A DNA stretch of 33,889 nt from Microbacteriaceae bacterium (GTDB taxonomy: Bacteria; Actinomycetota; Actinomycetes; Actinomycetales; Microbacteriaceae). Positions 7,689 to 15,241 of the stretch are shown piece by piece. The position numbers and the translations under genes were made by a program. The stretch spans positions 1 through 33,889 of the forward strand of contig JAODMO010000031.1 in assembly GCA_025464995.1 (NCBI GenBank), written 5' to 3'. The notes beneath the pieces were generated by a model that did no database searches, was not told where the DNA came from, and saw only the letters and a program-made list of their open reading frames with translations. Position 1 is the first letter of the stretch. Each line of letters begins with the position of its first letter.

Positions 7689-9272
7689 CTACGCCCCCGG
7701 GGCGCCGTCGTCGCGTCTCCGTCCGTCGATGCCCGGCCGCTCGGCCACGACGGGGAACGCGCCGGTGTAGCCCTCCCTCGCGCGCGCGATCTCGAGGATG
7801 CGGTCGCGCGAGAGGTACCAGCCCGCGACGAGGAGCGGGATCACGATCACGAGCGACCCCACCGTGATCGTGCCGACGGGCCAGTCGATCGCCATGAGTG
7901 CGACGACGGTCACCAGGAAGGCAAGCGTGAGGTAGGCGGTGAATGGTGCACCGAACAACCGGAACGAGGGCCGCTCCGCCCTGCCCTGCTTCGCCCATCG
8001 CTGCAGCTGCATCTGGCAGAGGATGATCATCCCCCACCCGGTGACGATGCCGAGCGCGGAGATGTTGAGTACGATCTCGAACGCCTGCTCGGGCACGACG
8101 GCGTTGAGCCCGACGCCGAGGAGCGTGATCGCCCCGGTGAGCAGGATGCCGCCGTAGGGAACGCCGCCCTTGTTCATCACGCCGGTGAAGCGTGGAGCGG
8201 AACCGTTCACCGACATCGAACGCAGGATGCGGCCGGTGGAGTACAGCCCCGCGTTGAGGCTCGACAGCGCCGCCGTGAGCACCACGAAGTTCATGATGTT
8301 GCCGGCGACCGCACCCGTGGCCGGGCTGCCGATGCTCGAGAAGAAGGTGACGAACGGACTCTCGCCCGCCTTGTACTCGGTGTGCGGAAGGAGCAGCGAG
8401 AGGAGCAGCACGCTTCCGACGTAGAAGACCGCTATCCGCAGCACGACCGTGTTGACCGCTCTCGGCATGATCCGTTTCGGGTCGGCAGTCTCCCCGGCGG
8501 CGGTGCCGACGAGCTCGATGCCGGCGTAGGCGAAGACGACGCCCTGCACCACGAGCACGGTCGGGATGAGCCCGGAGGGGAAGAATCCGCCGTTGTCGCT
8601 CAGCACCGAGATGCCCGTCGGGCCGGCGTCCGTAGGGAAGGAGAAGGCGAGGAAGAGGGCGCCGATGAGGAGGAACGCGACGAGGGCGACCACCTTGATG
8701 ATCGCGAACCAGAACTCCATCTCGCCGAACACCTTGACCGAGACGAGGTTGAGAGACAGCACGATGGCGAGCGCGATGAGAGCCAGCAGCCACTGCGGCA
8801 CGTCCGTGAACGCCGACCAGAACTTCACGTAGAGGGCCACCGCAGTCACGTCGACGATGGCGGTCATCGCCCAGTTGAGGAAGTACATCCAGCCGGCGAC
8901 GAACGCCGCCTTCTCGCCGAGGAATTCGCGAGCGTAGGAGACGAAGGAACCGGATGAGGGGCGGTGCAGCACGAGCTCACCGAGTGCCCGCAGGATGAGG
9001 AAGGCGAAGAAGCCGCAGACCGCGTAGACGAAGACGAGGGATGGCCCGGCCGATGCCAGGCGCCCGCCGGCGCCGAGGAAGAGCCCGGTGCCGATCGCCC
9101 CGCCGATGGCGATCATCTGCAGCTGTCTCGGTTTCAGTGTCTTGTGGTACCCCTCCTGCTCGTTGGAGAAGTCCTGCACCGCCATGAGCGCGTCACCGGT
9201 GCGCTCCCGGTCGTTCTCGATCTGCTCGGCCGGGTCGTGGTCCGGCGGCTTGGGCGGCTGGTGGTCAGACAT
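7689..9272 (-). CDS. ansP: Amino acid permease, AnsP (L-asparagine) type
   Basis: A 527-residue APC-superfamily importer with about twelve membrane helices between residues 45 and 500. The first-helix signature [17 protein letters not shown] and the block [20 protein letters not shown], followed by [18 protein letters not shown], closely resemble asparagine permeases (AnsP) of actinobacteria and enterobacteria. Strictly, the specificity could also be another neutral amino acid. The hydrophilic N-terminus is about 45 residues and rich in Asp/Glu/Pro. The ATG at 9272 is preceded by GAGGAACGGGGACC, a good ribosome binding site, while an upstream in-frame extension to 9473 reads through the dead GNAT gene and is rejected. 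No asparaginase gene is adjacent. Confidence 0.88.
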   Translation of the reverse strand: MSDHQPPKPPDHDPAEQIENDRERTGDALMAVQDFSNEQEGYHKTLKPRQLQMIAIGGAIGTGLFLGAGGRLASAGPSLVFVYAVCGFFAFLILRALGELVLHRPSSGSFVSYAREFLGEKAAFVAGWMYFLNWAMTAIVDVTAVALYVKFWSAFTDVPQWLLALIALAIVLSLNLVSVKVFGEMEFWFAIIKVVALVAFLLIGALFLAFSFPTDAGPTGISVLSDNGGFFPSGLIPTVLVVQGVVFAYAGIELVGTAAGETADPKRIMPRAVNTVVLRIAVFYVGSVLLLSLLLPHTEYKAGESPFVTFFSSIGSPATGAVAGNIMNFVVLTAALSSLNAGLYSTGRILRSMSVNGSAPRFTGVMNKGGVPYGGILLTGAITLLGVGLNAVVPEQAFEIVLNISALGIVTGWGMIILCQMQLQRWAKQGRAERPSFRLFGAPFTAYLTLAFLVTVVALMAIDWPVGTITVGSLVIVIPLLVAGWYLSRDRILEIARAREGYTGAFPVVAERPGIDGRRRDDGAPGA

Positions 9273-9342
9273 CTGGTCCCCGTTCCTCGCGGAAGCTGTG
9301 GTCTTCGATAGTAGAACCGCGGTTCGCCCGTGGCGAGGGGCT

Positions 9343-9553
9343 TTACCCGGCCAGCACCTTCTCGACGCAGAGCGAGTTGGGGATCGTCTCCACGTACGGC
9401 TCGTAGATGGGGATCGGCGTGTACCCCACGCGCTCGTGCAGGGCCACGGCCTCCGGCTGCCGTCGTCCACCATCTCGCGCTCGATCTCGCACGGGGTTCG
9501 ACCACGTCGTCGGACTCGGGCTCTGCGGTGTATCCGGAATAGCGGAGGGTCAT
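9343..9553 (-). pseudogene. Internally deleted GNAT acetyltransferase
   Basis: One leftward frame ends at TAA 9343-9345 with [20 protein letters not shown] and then [19 protein letters not shown], an unmistakable GNAT C-terminal motif. Upstream, in a different frame, [17 protein letters not shown] (about 9500-9545) looks like the N-terminal region of the same family. The acetyl-CoA binding core that should lie between them (about 80 residues with R/Q-x-x-G-x-G/A) is missing. The two surviving pieces are in different frames, so the gene is dead through deletion. It lies between ansP and lysG. Confidence 0.75.
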
Positions 9554-9585
9554 CGCGTCAGGGAGTGCGCATCGGGACGATGACT

Positions 9586-10473
9586 TCAACGCAAGTGGTT
9601 GTCGGCGGCCGCTCGCACGGCCACCGCTACGGCGTCGAGCGTGGGTGACCGCAACTGCCACTGCTGCCAGTAGAGCGGCACGTCGATGGTGGACCCGGGG
9701 GAGTCATCCATCTCCACGAGCTCGTCGCCCGCCTCACGCTGCAGGTCGGGGATCATGCCCCAGCCGAGCCCGAATCGCACGGCGCGCGCGAAGTCGGTCG
9801 ACGAGGGCACGTAGTGGCGCGGCGGAGTCGGTGTCTGCCCGCGGCGCGAACGCAGGTAGGTGTCTTGCAGATCGTCCTTGCGGTCGAACACGACGACGGG
9901 TGCCAGGCCCAGCGCGCGGTGAGTCGCCCCGTCGGCGAACCACTCATCGGCGAAGGCCCTCGTGCAGCGTGCGCGGTACCGCATCGTGCCGAGGATGGTC
10001 GAGGTGCAGCCCTGAATCGGGGCGGCTATCGCGGTGACCGCGGCCATGACGGTTCCCGATCGCAGGAGGGCGGTGGTGTGGTCTTGGTCGTCGAGGTGGA
10101 TGTCGAAGCTCATGCCGCGCGGGAGCCCGGCGAGCGCGGGCAGGATCCACGTCGCGAGGGAGTCGGCATTCACGGCGACGGGCACCTCGACCGGACGGCG
10201 CTCGCCGGAGTCGCCGCCGCCCTGCAGCTCGCGCTCGGCGTCGGCGGCGAGCACGCTCACCTCGCGGGCGAGCCGCAGCACCGCCTGCCCCGGCTCCGTC
10301 ACCCGCACCGGCTTGCTGCGCTGCACGAGCACGCTTCCGACCGCCGTCTCGAGCGACTTGATGCGTTGGCTGATGGCAGACGGAGTGACGTTGAGCGACC
10401 GTGCGGCCGCCTCGAAGGTGCCCTCCGCGACGGCCGCGCTGAGGGCGCGGAGCTGCGCGAGGTCGAAGTCCAT
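9586..10473 (-). CDS. lysG: LysR-type regulator, LysG/ArgP family
   Basis: A 295-residue transcription regulator. The N-terminal winged helix-turn-helix (about 1-60) includes AAAVAEGTFEAAARSLNVTP-like text and SAISQRIKSLE; the effector domain covers about 90-290 and contains AVNADSLATWILPAL, characteristic of the ArgP/LysG/IciA group. It is divergent from lysE, 71 bases apart, the classic arrangement in which LysG activates lysE when internal lysine, arginine or histidine is high. The start ATG at 10473 has GAGAAAGG upstream. The regulatory role is family knowledge plus gene context; the ligand is inferred. Confidence 0.9.
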   Translation of the reverse strand: MDFDLAQLRALSAAVAEGTFEAAARSLNVTPSAISQRIKSLETAVGSVLVQRSKPVRVTEPGQAVLRLAREVSVLAADAERELQGGGDSGERRPVEVPVAVNADSLATWILPALAGLPRGMSFDIHLDDQDHTTALLRSGTVMAAVTAIAAPIQGCTSTILGTMRYRARCTRAFADEWFADGATHRALGLAPVVVFDRKDDLQDTYLRSRRGQTPTPPRHYVPSSTDFARAVRFGLGWGMIPDLQREAGDELVEMDDSPGSTIDVPLYWQQWQLRSPTLDAVAVAVRAAADNHLR

Positions 10474-10544
10474 CGTTAGCCTTTCTCATGGTGCGTAAGA
10501 AACGTTAGCTCGCCTTCGCCACACGCCCCACCTAGCGTAGGGGG
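10474..10544. promoter_or_regulatory. lysG-lysE divergent control region
   Basis: The region carries a direct repeat CGTTAGC at 10474-10480 and 10503-10509; the second copy abuts the expected -35 position of lysE and could be a regulator contact. On the plus strand TAGCGT (10533-10538) ends six bases before the lysE ATG, giving a leaderless lysE mRNA. On the minus strand lysG has a GAGAAAGG ribosome site. The LysG binding site itself was not identified. Confidence 0.5.
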
Positions 10545-11156
10545 ATGGACTTCACCGCGATCGCCGCCGCCCTCGCGGGGCTCGGCCTCGGGCTGTCGCT
10601 CATCGTCGCGATCGGTGCTCAGAACGCGTTTGTTCTTCGGCAGGGACTGCGCCGCGAGCACGTGCTGCCGGTCGTGCTCGTCTGTGCGGTGTCGGACGCG
10701 GTGCTCATCGTCGCGGGAGTCGCGGGCGCCGGAGCCGTCTTCGCCGTCGCGCCCGACGTGCTCACGGTCGTCACGTGGGCGGGCGCGATCTTCCTCGTCG
10801 GCTACGGGGTGCTCGCGGCCAGGCGCGCAATCCGCCCGACCGCCCTCGCTGCCGGCGCCTCGTCCGTCTCGACGCCGCTCGCCGCCGCCGTGGCGACGTG
10901 TCTGGCGCTCACGTGGCTCAACCCGCACGTGTACCTCGACACCGTGGTGCTCCTCGGCTCCATCGCGAACACGCACGGCGGCGACCGCTGGTGGTTCGGC
11001 GCGGGTGCCACGCTCGGCAGCGTGCTGTGGTTCACGGCGCTCGGCTTCGGCGCCCGCCTGCTGCAGCCGGTGTTCGCGAGGCCCGCGGCCTGGCGTGTGC
11101 TCGACGGCGTCGTCGCGGTGGTCATGGTCGTCATCGCGGTCTCGCTTGTCGTGTGA
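10545..11156 (+). CDS. lysE: LysE-family basic amino acid exporter
   Basis: A 203-residue inner-membrane exporter of the LysE/ArgO family with about six hydrophobic helices. Signature sequences are [19 protein letters not shown] near residue 18-36 and [18 protein letters not shown] at about 124-141. The family drives lysine and arginine efflux to protect against toxic internal pools, for instance during growth on peptides. Divergence from a LysG/ArgP regulator supports the assignment. It starts at the ATG at 10545; the AGGGGG directly before it is too close to act as a normal ribosome site, in line with leaderless expression. Confidence 0.93.
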   Translation: MDFTAIAAALAGLGLGLSLIVAIGAQNAFVLRQGLRREHVLPVVLVCAVSDAVLIVAGVAGAGAVFAVAPDVLTVVTWAGAIFLVGYGVLAARRAIRPTALAAGASSVSTPLAAAVATCLALTWLNPHVYLDTVVLLGSIANTHGGDRWWFGAGATLGSVLWFTALGFGARLLQPVFARPAAWRVLDGVVAVVMVVIAVSLVV

Positions 11157-11329
11157 CCCGCCTGAGCGGAGAGCGACCCGATGGCGGTCGCGAGCGCTCC
11201 CCAGACGATGAGCTGCACGGCGACTCCCGCAAGGCCGTCGTTGCACCGAGAGCCGTGGCACCCGGTCGCTGGGGCGAGATCCCTCGACCCACAGCGGGTG
11301 AGAAGCCGGGTCCTCCGCCGCGTCGACGG

Positions 11330-11335
11330 TAAACT
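11330..11335 (+). promoter_or_regulatory. Possible -10 element upstream of the rhtA-like gene
   Basis: TAAACT within GACGGTAAACTCG is the best -10 match between lysE and the EamA-family gene. No -35 is obvious. Transcription from here would give a leader of about 80 bases that contains the stem-loop at 11359-11381. Confidence 0.35.
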
Positions 11336-11358
11336 CGCCTCGTCGGATTCGGCGCGGG

Positions 11359-11381
11359 GCTCCTCGCGACTCTCGAGGAGC
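11359..11381 (+). promoter_or_regulatory. Perfect 8-bp stem-loop in the rhtA-like leader
   Basis: GCTCCTCG pairs with CGAGGAGC around the loop CGACTCT, with flanking GG/CC that could extend it. No uridine run follows. It lies 40 bases before the start codon and may be a leftover lysE terminator or a leader structure. Confidence 0.4.
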
Positions 11382-11420
11382 AGCCATGACTCACCGCTGT
11401 CCAGACCAATCGAGCTCGGG

Positions 11421-12299
11421 ATGACGCCCCGAGACGCCTCGGCGCGGTCGCCCATCGGTTCCGTCGGTCTCGTCGTGGGCGGTCTCGCTCTCCAGGAGAT
11501 CGGCGCATCGTTCGCCGTGCAGCTCTTCCCCGCGGTCGGCGCGCTCGGCGTGGTGTCGCTGCGGCTCGGCTTCTCCGCGATCATCCTGCTCGCCGTCTGC
11601 CGACCGTCGCTCCGCGGGCACGACCGAGGCAGCTGGGCGACGGTCGTCGCGTTCGGGCTCGCCCTCGGCGGCATGAACCTGCTGTTCTACGAGGCGCTCG
11701 CGCGCATCCCCCTCGGCGCCACGGTGACCATCGAGGTGCTCGGGCCGCTCGCGGTCTCCGTCATCGCGAGCCGCAAGCTCTCCGGCTGGCTGTGGGCGAT
11801 CGTCGCGTTCGCCGGTGTCGCGCTCCTCGGCCAGGGCAGCTTCGGCCGCCTCGACCCCGTGGGCGTGCTGTTCGCGTTCGGGGCCGCGGCGACGTGGGCC
11901 GCGTACATCCTGCTGTCTGCCCGCACCGGCCGGCACTTTCCTCGCTTCGACGGGCTCGCCATCGCCATGGCGATCGCCGCCGTGGTGGCGCTGCCGTTCG
12001 GCGTCGCGATCACCGGCGCGCGGCTGTTCGATCTCGGCATCCTGCTGCTCGGAGCCACGGTCGCCCTGCTCTCGTCGACGCTGCCCTACGCGTTCGAGCT
12101 GTTGGCGCTCCGGCGACTGCCGGCCGCGACCTTCTCGATCCTGATGAGCCTCGCCCCCGCCATCGCCACCATGGCCGGGTTCGTCATCCTCGGCCAGGAG
12201 TTCACGCCGGTGGCCGCCATCGCGATCGCCCTGGTCATCGCCGCGAGCATCGGCGCCGTGCACTCGGCGCGAGACCGCCCCGCCGAACCGCTCGGCTGA
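11421..12299 (+). CDS. EamA/DMT transporter, RhtA-like (threonine/homoserine exporter type)
   Basis: A 292-residue member of the drug/metabolite transporter superfamily with ten predicted helices in two EamA repeats. The order GLALQEIGASFAVQLFPAVG, GLALGGMNLLFYEALARIPLG, TVTIEVLGPLAV and LPYAFELLALRRLPAATFSI is that of RhtA (295 residues), which exports threonine and homoserine; other amino acids remain possible. The start is set at ATG 11421 because upstream in-frame sequence is not membrane-like and does not fit the family. It sits downstream of lysE in the same direction after a 264-base gap, so it probably has its own promoter. Confidence 0.85.
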   Translation: MTPRDASARSPIGSVGLVVGGLALQEIGASFAVQLFPAVGALGVVSLRLGFSAIILLAVCRPSLRGHDRGSWATVVAFGLALGGMNLLFYEALARIPLGATVTIEVLGPLAVSVIASRKLSGWLWAIVAFAGVALLGQGSFGRLDPVGVLFAFGAAATWAAYILLSARTGRHFPRFDGLAIAMAIAAVVALPFGVAITGARLFDLGILLLGATVALLSSTLPYAFELLALRRLPAATFSILMSLAPAIATMAGFVILGQEFTPVAAIAIALVIAASIGAVHSARDRPAEPLG

Positions 12300-12364
12300 G
12301 CAGCGGGAACGCTGCCGCGGCGTCTCCCCGGGCGATACCCTCGACGTACGACCGAGGGGCACAG

Positions 12365-12907
12365 ATGACCACGAAAGACTCCGACGAATTCGACCCGCGA
12401 TTCGACCCCGCGTTCCAGCGCGGCTTCGAAGCGACCGAGTCGCGCTTCCGGTCGCGGGCTGCGGATCCGCGAGCGACTGAGCGCCCGGTGGCGGAGCAGG
12501 CGCCACCGCCGTCGTCGGGACGCCGCGCGACGCCGCCCGTCGAGTCGCAGCAGGACGGCTACGCCCTCGCTCAACCCGTCGGACCGTCGGCGGCGTCTCG
12601 CGAGACGGCCCCGACCACGGGCGACGGTGCTGCGCCGACGGATGGTGCGGTCGACGACGCGGCCCCGACGCGCCCCAACCCCTTCCTCATCGCCCTCATC
12701 GTGGTGAGCGTCGCGCTTGTCGCCGGGGGCGTGTGGGGCGTGCAGGCCGCTCGCGAACCGTTCCTCAACACCGACGCGGCGGTCAACGTCGACTACAGCG
12801 GGCTGCAGATGCTCATGACGTTCGCCCCGATGGCGATCGCCCTCGGCATTGCGACGGCCGTCGGCATCCTGTTCGTCTACGCCATCCGGTGGCGCGGCGC
12901 ACGCTGA
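12365..12907 (+). CDS. Small membrane protein with long disordered N-terminus
   Basis: A 180-residue protein of unknown family. Residues 1 to about 97 are hydrophilic and rich in Pro, Ala, Arg and Asp (opening MTTKDSDEFDPRFDPAFQRG), and predicted to be disordered. Two membrane helices follow, about 103-125 (PFLIALIVVSVALVAGG) and 149-171 (MTFAPMAIALGIATAVGILF), with a short extracytoplasmic loop between. The ATG at 12365 has GAGGGG upstream at good spacing and gives a hydrophilic start; a longer in-frame opening to 11792 overlaps the exporter gene and is a shadow. No function can be assigned. Confidence 0.8.
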   Translation: MTTKDSDEFDPRFDPAFQRGFEATESRFRSRAADPRATERPVAEQAPPPSSGRRATPPVESQQDGYALAQPVGPSAASRETAPTTGDGAAPTDGAVDDAAPTRPNPFLIALIVVSVALVAGGVWGVQAAREPFLNTDAAVNVDYSGLQMLMTFAPMAIALGIATAVGILFVYAIRWRGAR

Positions 12908-12929
12908 CCGGCCGCCGCCGTGGCGGTCA
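12905..12929. terminator. Bidirectional hairpin between convergent genes
   Basis: TGACCG pairs with CGGTCA and the inner CC with GG (one bulged G) around GCCGCCG-type loop sequence. The left arm contains the stop codon of the small membrane protein gene, and the esterase stop is 12 bases to the right. No T-run is present, so strength is uncertain. Confidence 0.45.
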
Positions 12930-12940
12930 GGCGCCGATCC

Positions 12941-13573
12941 TCAGGCGCTCCACGCCGTGCGCATGAACGCGTTCGCGTCGTCGAGCTCCGGGCGCGAGAT
13001 CGAGTGCTGCAGTCCCTCGTAGATGCGCGCCGTCAGGTCGGAGTGCCGGGGCAGCCACGACTCGGTGTAGGCGATCATCTCCGGCGTGATCACCTGGTCG
13101 AGCGTGCCACGGCCCCAGAACACCGGCGGTCGAGCCTGGGCGAGGTCGGCGTCGCGCGGGTTGTCGTCGGGCACCGCGAAGCCGGAGAGGTTGACCGCGA
13201 AGGCAAAGCGCTCGGGTGCGTGGCGCAGCAGCTGCATGGCGAGTGCTCCGCCCTGCGAGAAGCCGAGCAGCCCGACCGAGGTGGACTGTGTGGTGTCGAG
13301 CCATTCGAGCAGGGCGATCGCGGTCTCGTTCGCCGCGGCTGCGATGTCCGCGGCCGGAGCCTCGCGGCTGAGTGGCGCCCACGCGTAGCCCTGGCCGGCG
13401 ACGAACGGCGCACGCACCGAGGCCACGACGGGGGCCAGCGGAAGCTGCGGCGACAGACCGAAGAGGTCGCCTTCGTGTGAGCCGTAGCCGTGCAGCAGCA
13501 CGAGCAGCGGACGACCGGCGCGCTCGCGCTCGGGGGCGGACCAGAGAACGGCGGACGAATCGATGACGGTCAT
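12941..13573 (-). CDS. Carboxylesterase/phospholipase, alpha/beta hydrolase (Abhydrolase_2)
   Basis: A 210-residue cytoplasmic serine hydrolase of the phospholipase/carboxylesterase (YpfH/Est) family. The oxyanion strand LLVLLHGYGSHEGDLF is at 23-38. The nucleophile is Ser106 in LLGFSQGGALAMQLL; Asp159 (GTLDQVITPEM) and His190 (GLQHSISRPELDD) complete the triad, all at family spacing. Such enzymes hydrolyse short acyl esters or lysophospholipids; the physiological substrate is unknown. ATG 13573 has GAGAGG eight bases upstream. It is divergent from carD across a 238-base region and convergent with the small membrane protein gene. Confidence 0.9.
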   Translation of the reverse strand: MTVIDSSAVLWSAPERERAGRPLLVLLHGYGSHEGDLFGLSPQLPLAPVVASVRAPFVAGQGYAWAPLSREAPAADIAAAANETAIALLEWLDTTQSTSVGLLGFSQGGALAMQLLRHAPERFAFAVNLSGFAVPDDNPRDADLAQARPPVFWGRGTLDQVITPEMIAYTESWLPRHSDLTARIYEGLQHSISRPELDDANAFMRTAWSA

Positions 13574-13663
13574 CGATCAAGCCTCTCACGCGCCCCGCCG
13601 ACGTGCTGTGGGGTTACGCGGACGCCTTATAGCGCACTCAGCTCGGTCTGCTCTCCTAAGTGG

Positions 13664-13669
13664 TAGAAT
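13664..13669 (+). promoter_or_regulatory. Probable carD promoter (-10)
   Basis: TAGAAT within TGGTAGAATTGTC is the best -10 in the esterase-carD interval, in an AT-richer patch. The region at the expected -35 is poor, which is not unusual in actinobacteria. A transcript starting near 13676 would have a leader of about 136 bases, in which no clear structure was seen. The carD start itself has AGAGGCAG as ribosome site. Confidence 0.45.
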
Positions 13670-13811
13670 TGTCACCCCTCACCACCCCCAAGCTCGACGG
13701 ATGCGCCGCAACGGAGCCGCGCTCGTCACCCGAATCTCCATCCCGGCCCGCGCCGTGAGCTACCGCTCGCTCGTCGCGTCCGATCCAACACAATGATTAG
13801 AGGCAGCCCAA

Positions 13812-14303
13812 ATGATCTTCGAAGTAGGGGAGACCGTCGTCTACCCGCACCACGGTGCAGCCACCATCACCGCCGTCAAGACGAGAACCGTCAAGGGCGT
13901 CGACAAGACCTACCTGACCCTCAACGTGCACGCGAGCGACCTGATGATCGATCTCCCGCAAGAGAACGTCGAGCTGATCGGCGTGCGCGACGTCATCGAC
14001 GCCGCGGGTGTCGAGGCCGTGTTCGACGTGCTGCGCAGCGAATGGGTCGAGGAGCCGGGCAACTGGTCACGCCGATTCAAGGCGAACACCGAGAAGATGG
14101 GCAGCGGAAGCGTGTACAGCGTCAGCGAGGTCGTGCGCGACCTGTGGCGCCGCGACCAGGACAAGGGCGTGTCGGCCGGAGAGAAGCGCATGCTGCTCAA
14201 GGCGCGCCAAATCCTCGTGTCCGAGCTCGCCCTCGCCCGCCAGTCGACCGAAGAGGAAGCCACAGCGGCCCTCGACGAGGTGCTGGCGTCCATACCGGCG
14301 TAA
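13812..14303 (+). CDS. carD: CarD-family RNA polymerase-binding regulator
   Basis: A 163-residue global transcription regulator. The N-terminal RNA polymerase interaction domain (about 1-55; [17 protein letters not shown]) contacts the beta subunit. The C-terminal helical DNA-binding part (about 65-160) includes the conserved tryptophan region [16 protein letters not shown] and [13 protein letters not shown]. In mycobacteria CarD stabilises the open complex at rRNA and many other promoters and is essential. Its length matches family members (about 160 residues). It is transcribed alone, between a divergent esterase and convergent nei2. Confidence 0.96.
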   Translation: MIFEVGETVVYPHHGAATITAVKTRTVKGVDKTYLTLNVHASDLMIDLPQENVELIGVRDVIDAAGVEAVFDVLRSEWVEEPGNWSRRFKANTEKMGSGSVYSVSEVVRDLWRRDQDKGVSAGEKRMLLKARQILVSELALARQSTEEEATAALDEVLASIPA

Positions 14304-14333
14304 CTCCGATAGCGCGCCGATCGGAACAGCGTG

Positions 14334-14397
14334 TCTGCGCCCTAGCGGGACGAGTGCGGGTGCGCGCCGTGCCGCAATCGTCCCGCTGATGCGCAGA
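14334..14397. terminator. 64-bp near-perfect palindrome between convergent carD and nei2
   Basis: Three pairing blocks nest symmetrically. TCTGCGC (14334-14340) pairs with GCGCAGA (14391-14397). AGCGGGACGA (14344-14353) pairs with TCGTCCCGCT (14378-14387). TGCGG (14355-14359) pairs with CCGCA (14372-14376). They are separated by symmetric mismatches of 3 and 1 bases and a 12-base loop, for 22 base pairs in all. It lies 30 bases after the carD stop and 64 bases from the nei2 stop. It could terminate both genes, although no T-run is present on either strand, or it could be a dispersed palindromic repeat unit. Confidence 0.65.
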
Positions 14398-14461
14398 CGC
14401 TCGCGGGCGTGACCCGTTCGCGCGTGCGCCGGGGCGGGATGCTGCTCGCGGCTCCGGCGGG

Positions 14462-15241
14462 CTACGTCTGGCAGCGCGGGCACCAGAACGTGTCGCGCTC
14501 GGCGAGCGCCGAGGCGCCGAGCCTGCCGCGCCTGATCGTCGTTCCGCATCTCAGGCACGGGCGCCCGGCGCGACCGTAGACCCACGCGTTGCGCCCCGAG
14601 CGCAGATCGCCCGTGGTGGAGCGGTCGACGCGGCCCCGGTTGGCTTGCAGCAGCTTCTGCGCGAGGGCGACGACGGCCGCGACATCCGGAACCTCGCCGA
14701 TGGGGCGGGTCGGCAGGATGCCGCGCAGGAAGCACAACTCGTTCGCGTAGACGTTGCCGATGCCCGCGAGATTCCGCTGGTCGAGCAGCGCCACGAAGGC
14801 GGGTACCGCGGGGTCCGCCGTGACGCGCGCCTCGGCCTCCACGGCGTCCCAGCCGGGCCCGAGCAGGTCGGGACCGAGGTAGCCGACCACGTCGTCCTCC
14901 TCGCTCGTCGGCACGATCTCCGTGATGCCGAGCGAGAACCCGACCGACACCCACTCCTCGGTGGTCAGGATGATGCGGGCCTGGTGTGCGGGGCGCTTCC
15001 ATGGGGTTCCCGGCCGGTAGAGGTGCCACGAGCCCTCCATCTTGAGGTGCGTGTGCACCGTGAGGCCGCCGATGTGGTGCAGCAGGTGCTTGCCGCGGCT
15101 CTCGACGTCGCGCAGCACCTCGCCCGTGAGGTCGACCGTCGCGAAGGCGGGCACGCGCACGTCGCAGCCGGTGAGCACCTGGCCCGCCATCGCGTTGCTG
15201 AGGTTGGTGGCGGTGAGCCAGACGGTATCGCCCTCGGGCAT
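14462..15241 (-). CDS. nei2: Fpg/Nei-family DNA glycosylase, Nei2 type
   Basis: A 259-residue bifunctional DNA glycosylase/AP lyase for oxidised bases. The N-terminus MPEGDTVW supplies the catalytic Pro2 and Glu3 after Met removal. Lys51 (SRGKHLLHH) is the conserved beta-domain lysine. The helix-2-turn-helix is at about 154-169 (DQRNLAGIGNVYANEL), and the zinc finger uses Cys229, Cys232, Cys254 and Cys257 at the C-terminus. The actinobacterial Nei2 has the same length (about 255). Its ATG overlaps the lhr stop by one base (TGATG), so the two are translationally coupled. The same lhr-nei order occurs in Mycobacterium (Rv3296-Rv3297), supporting a joint DNA repair role. Confidence 0.94.
   Translation of the reverse strand: MPEGDTVWLTATNLSNAMAGQVLTGCDVRVPAFATVDLTGEVLRDVESRGKHLLHHIGGLTVHTHLKMEGSWHLYRPGTPWKRPAHQARIILTTEEWVSVGFSLGITEIVPTSEEDDVVGYLGPDLLGPGWDAVEAEARVTADPAVPAFVALLDQRNLAGIGNVYANELCFLRGILPTRPIGEVPDVAAVVALAQKLLQANRGRVDRSTTGDLRSGRNAWVYGRAGRPCLRCGTTIRRGRLGASALAERDTFWCPRCQT

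Noticed and set aside
9273..9473. N-terminal extension of the AnsP-type permease to 9473.
   Set aside because: The extra residues come from reading a different frame of the dead GNAT gene, and a good ribosome site precedes the ATG at 9272.
11160..11255. Minus-strand hydrophobic stretch (AGVAVQLIVWGALATAIGSL) between lysE and the RhtA-like gene.
   Set aside because: It reads like a membrane helix, but no start, stop context or family could be found, so a remnant gene cannot be supported; it may be chance.
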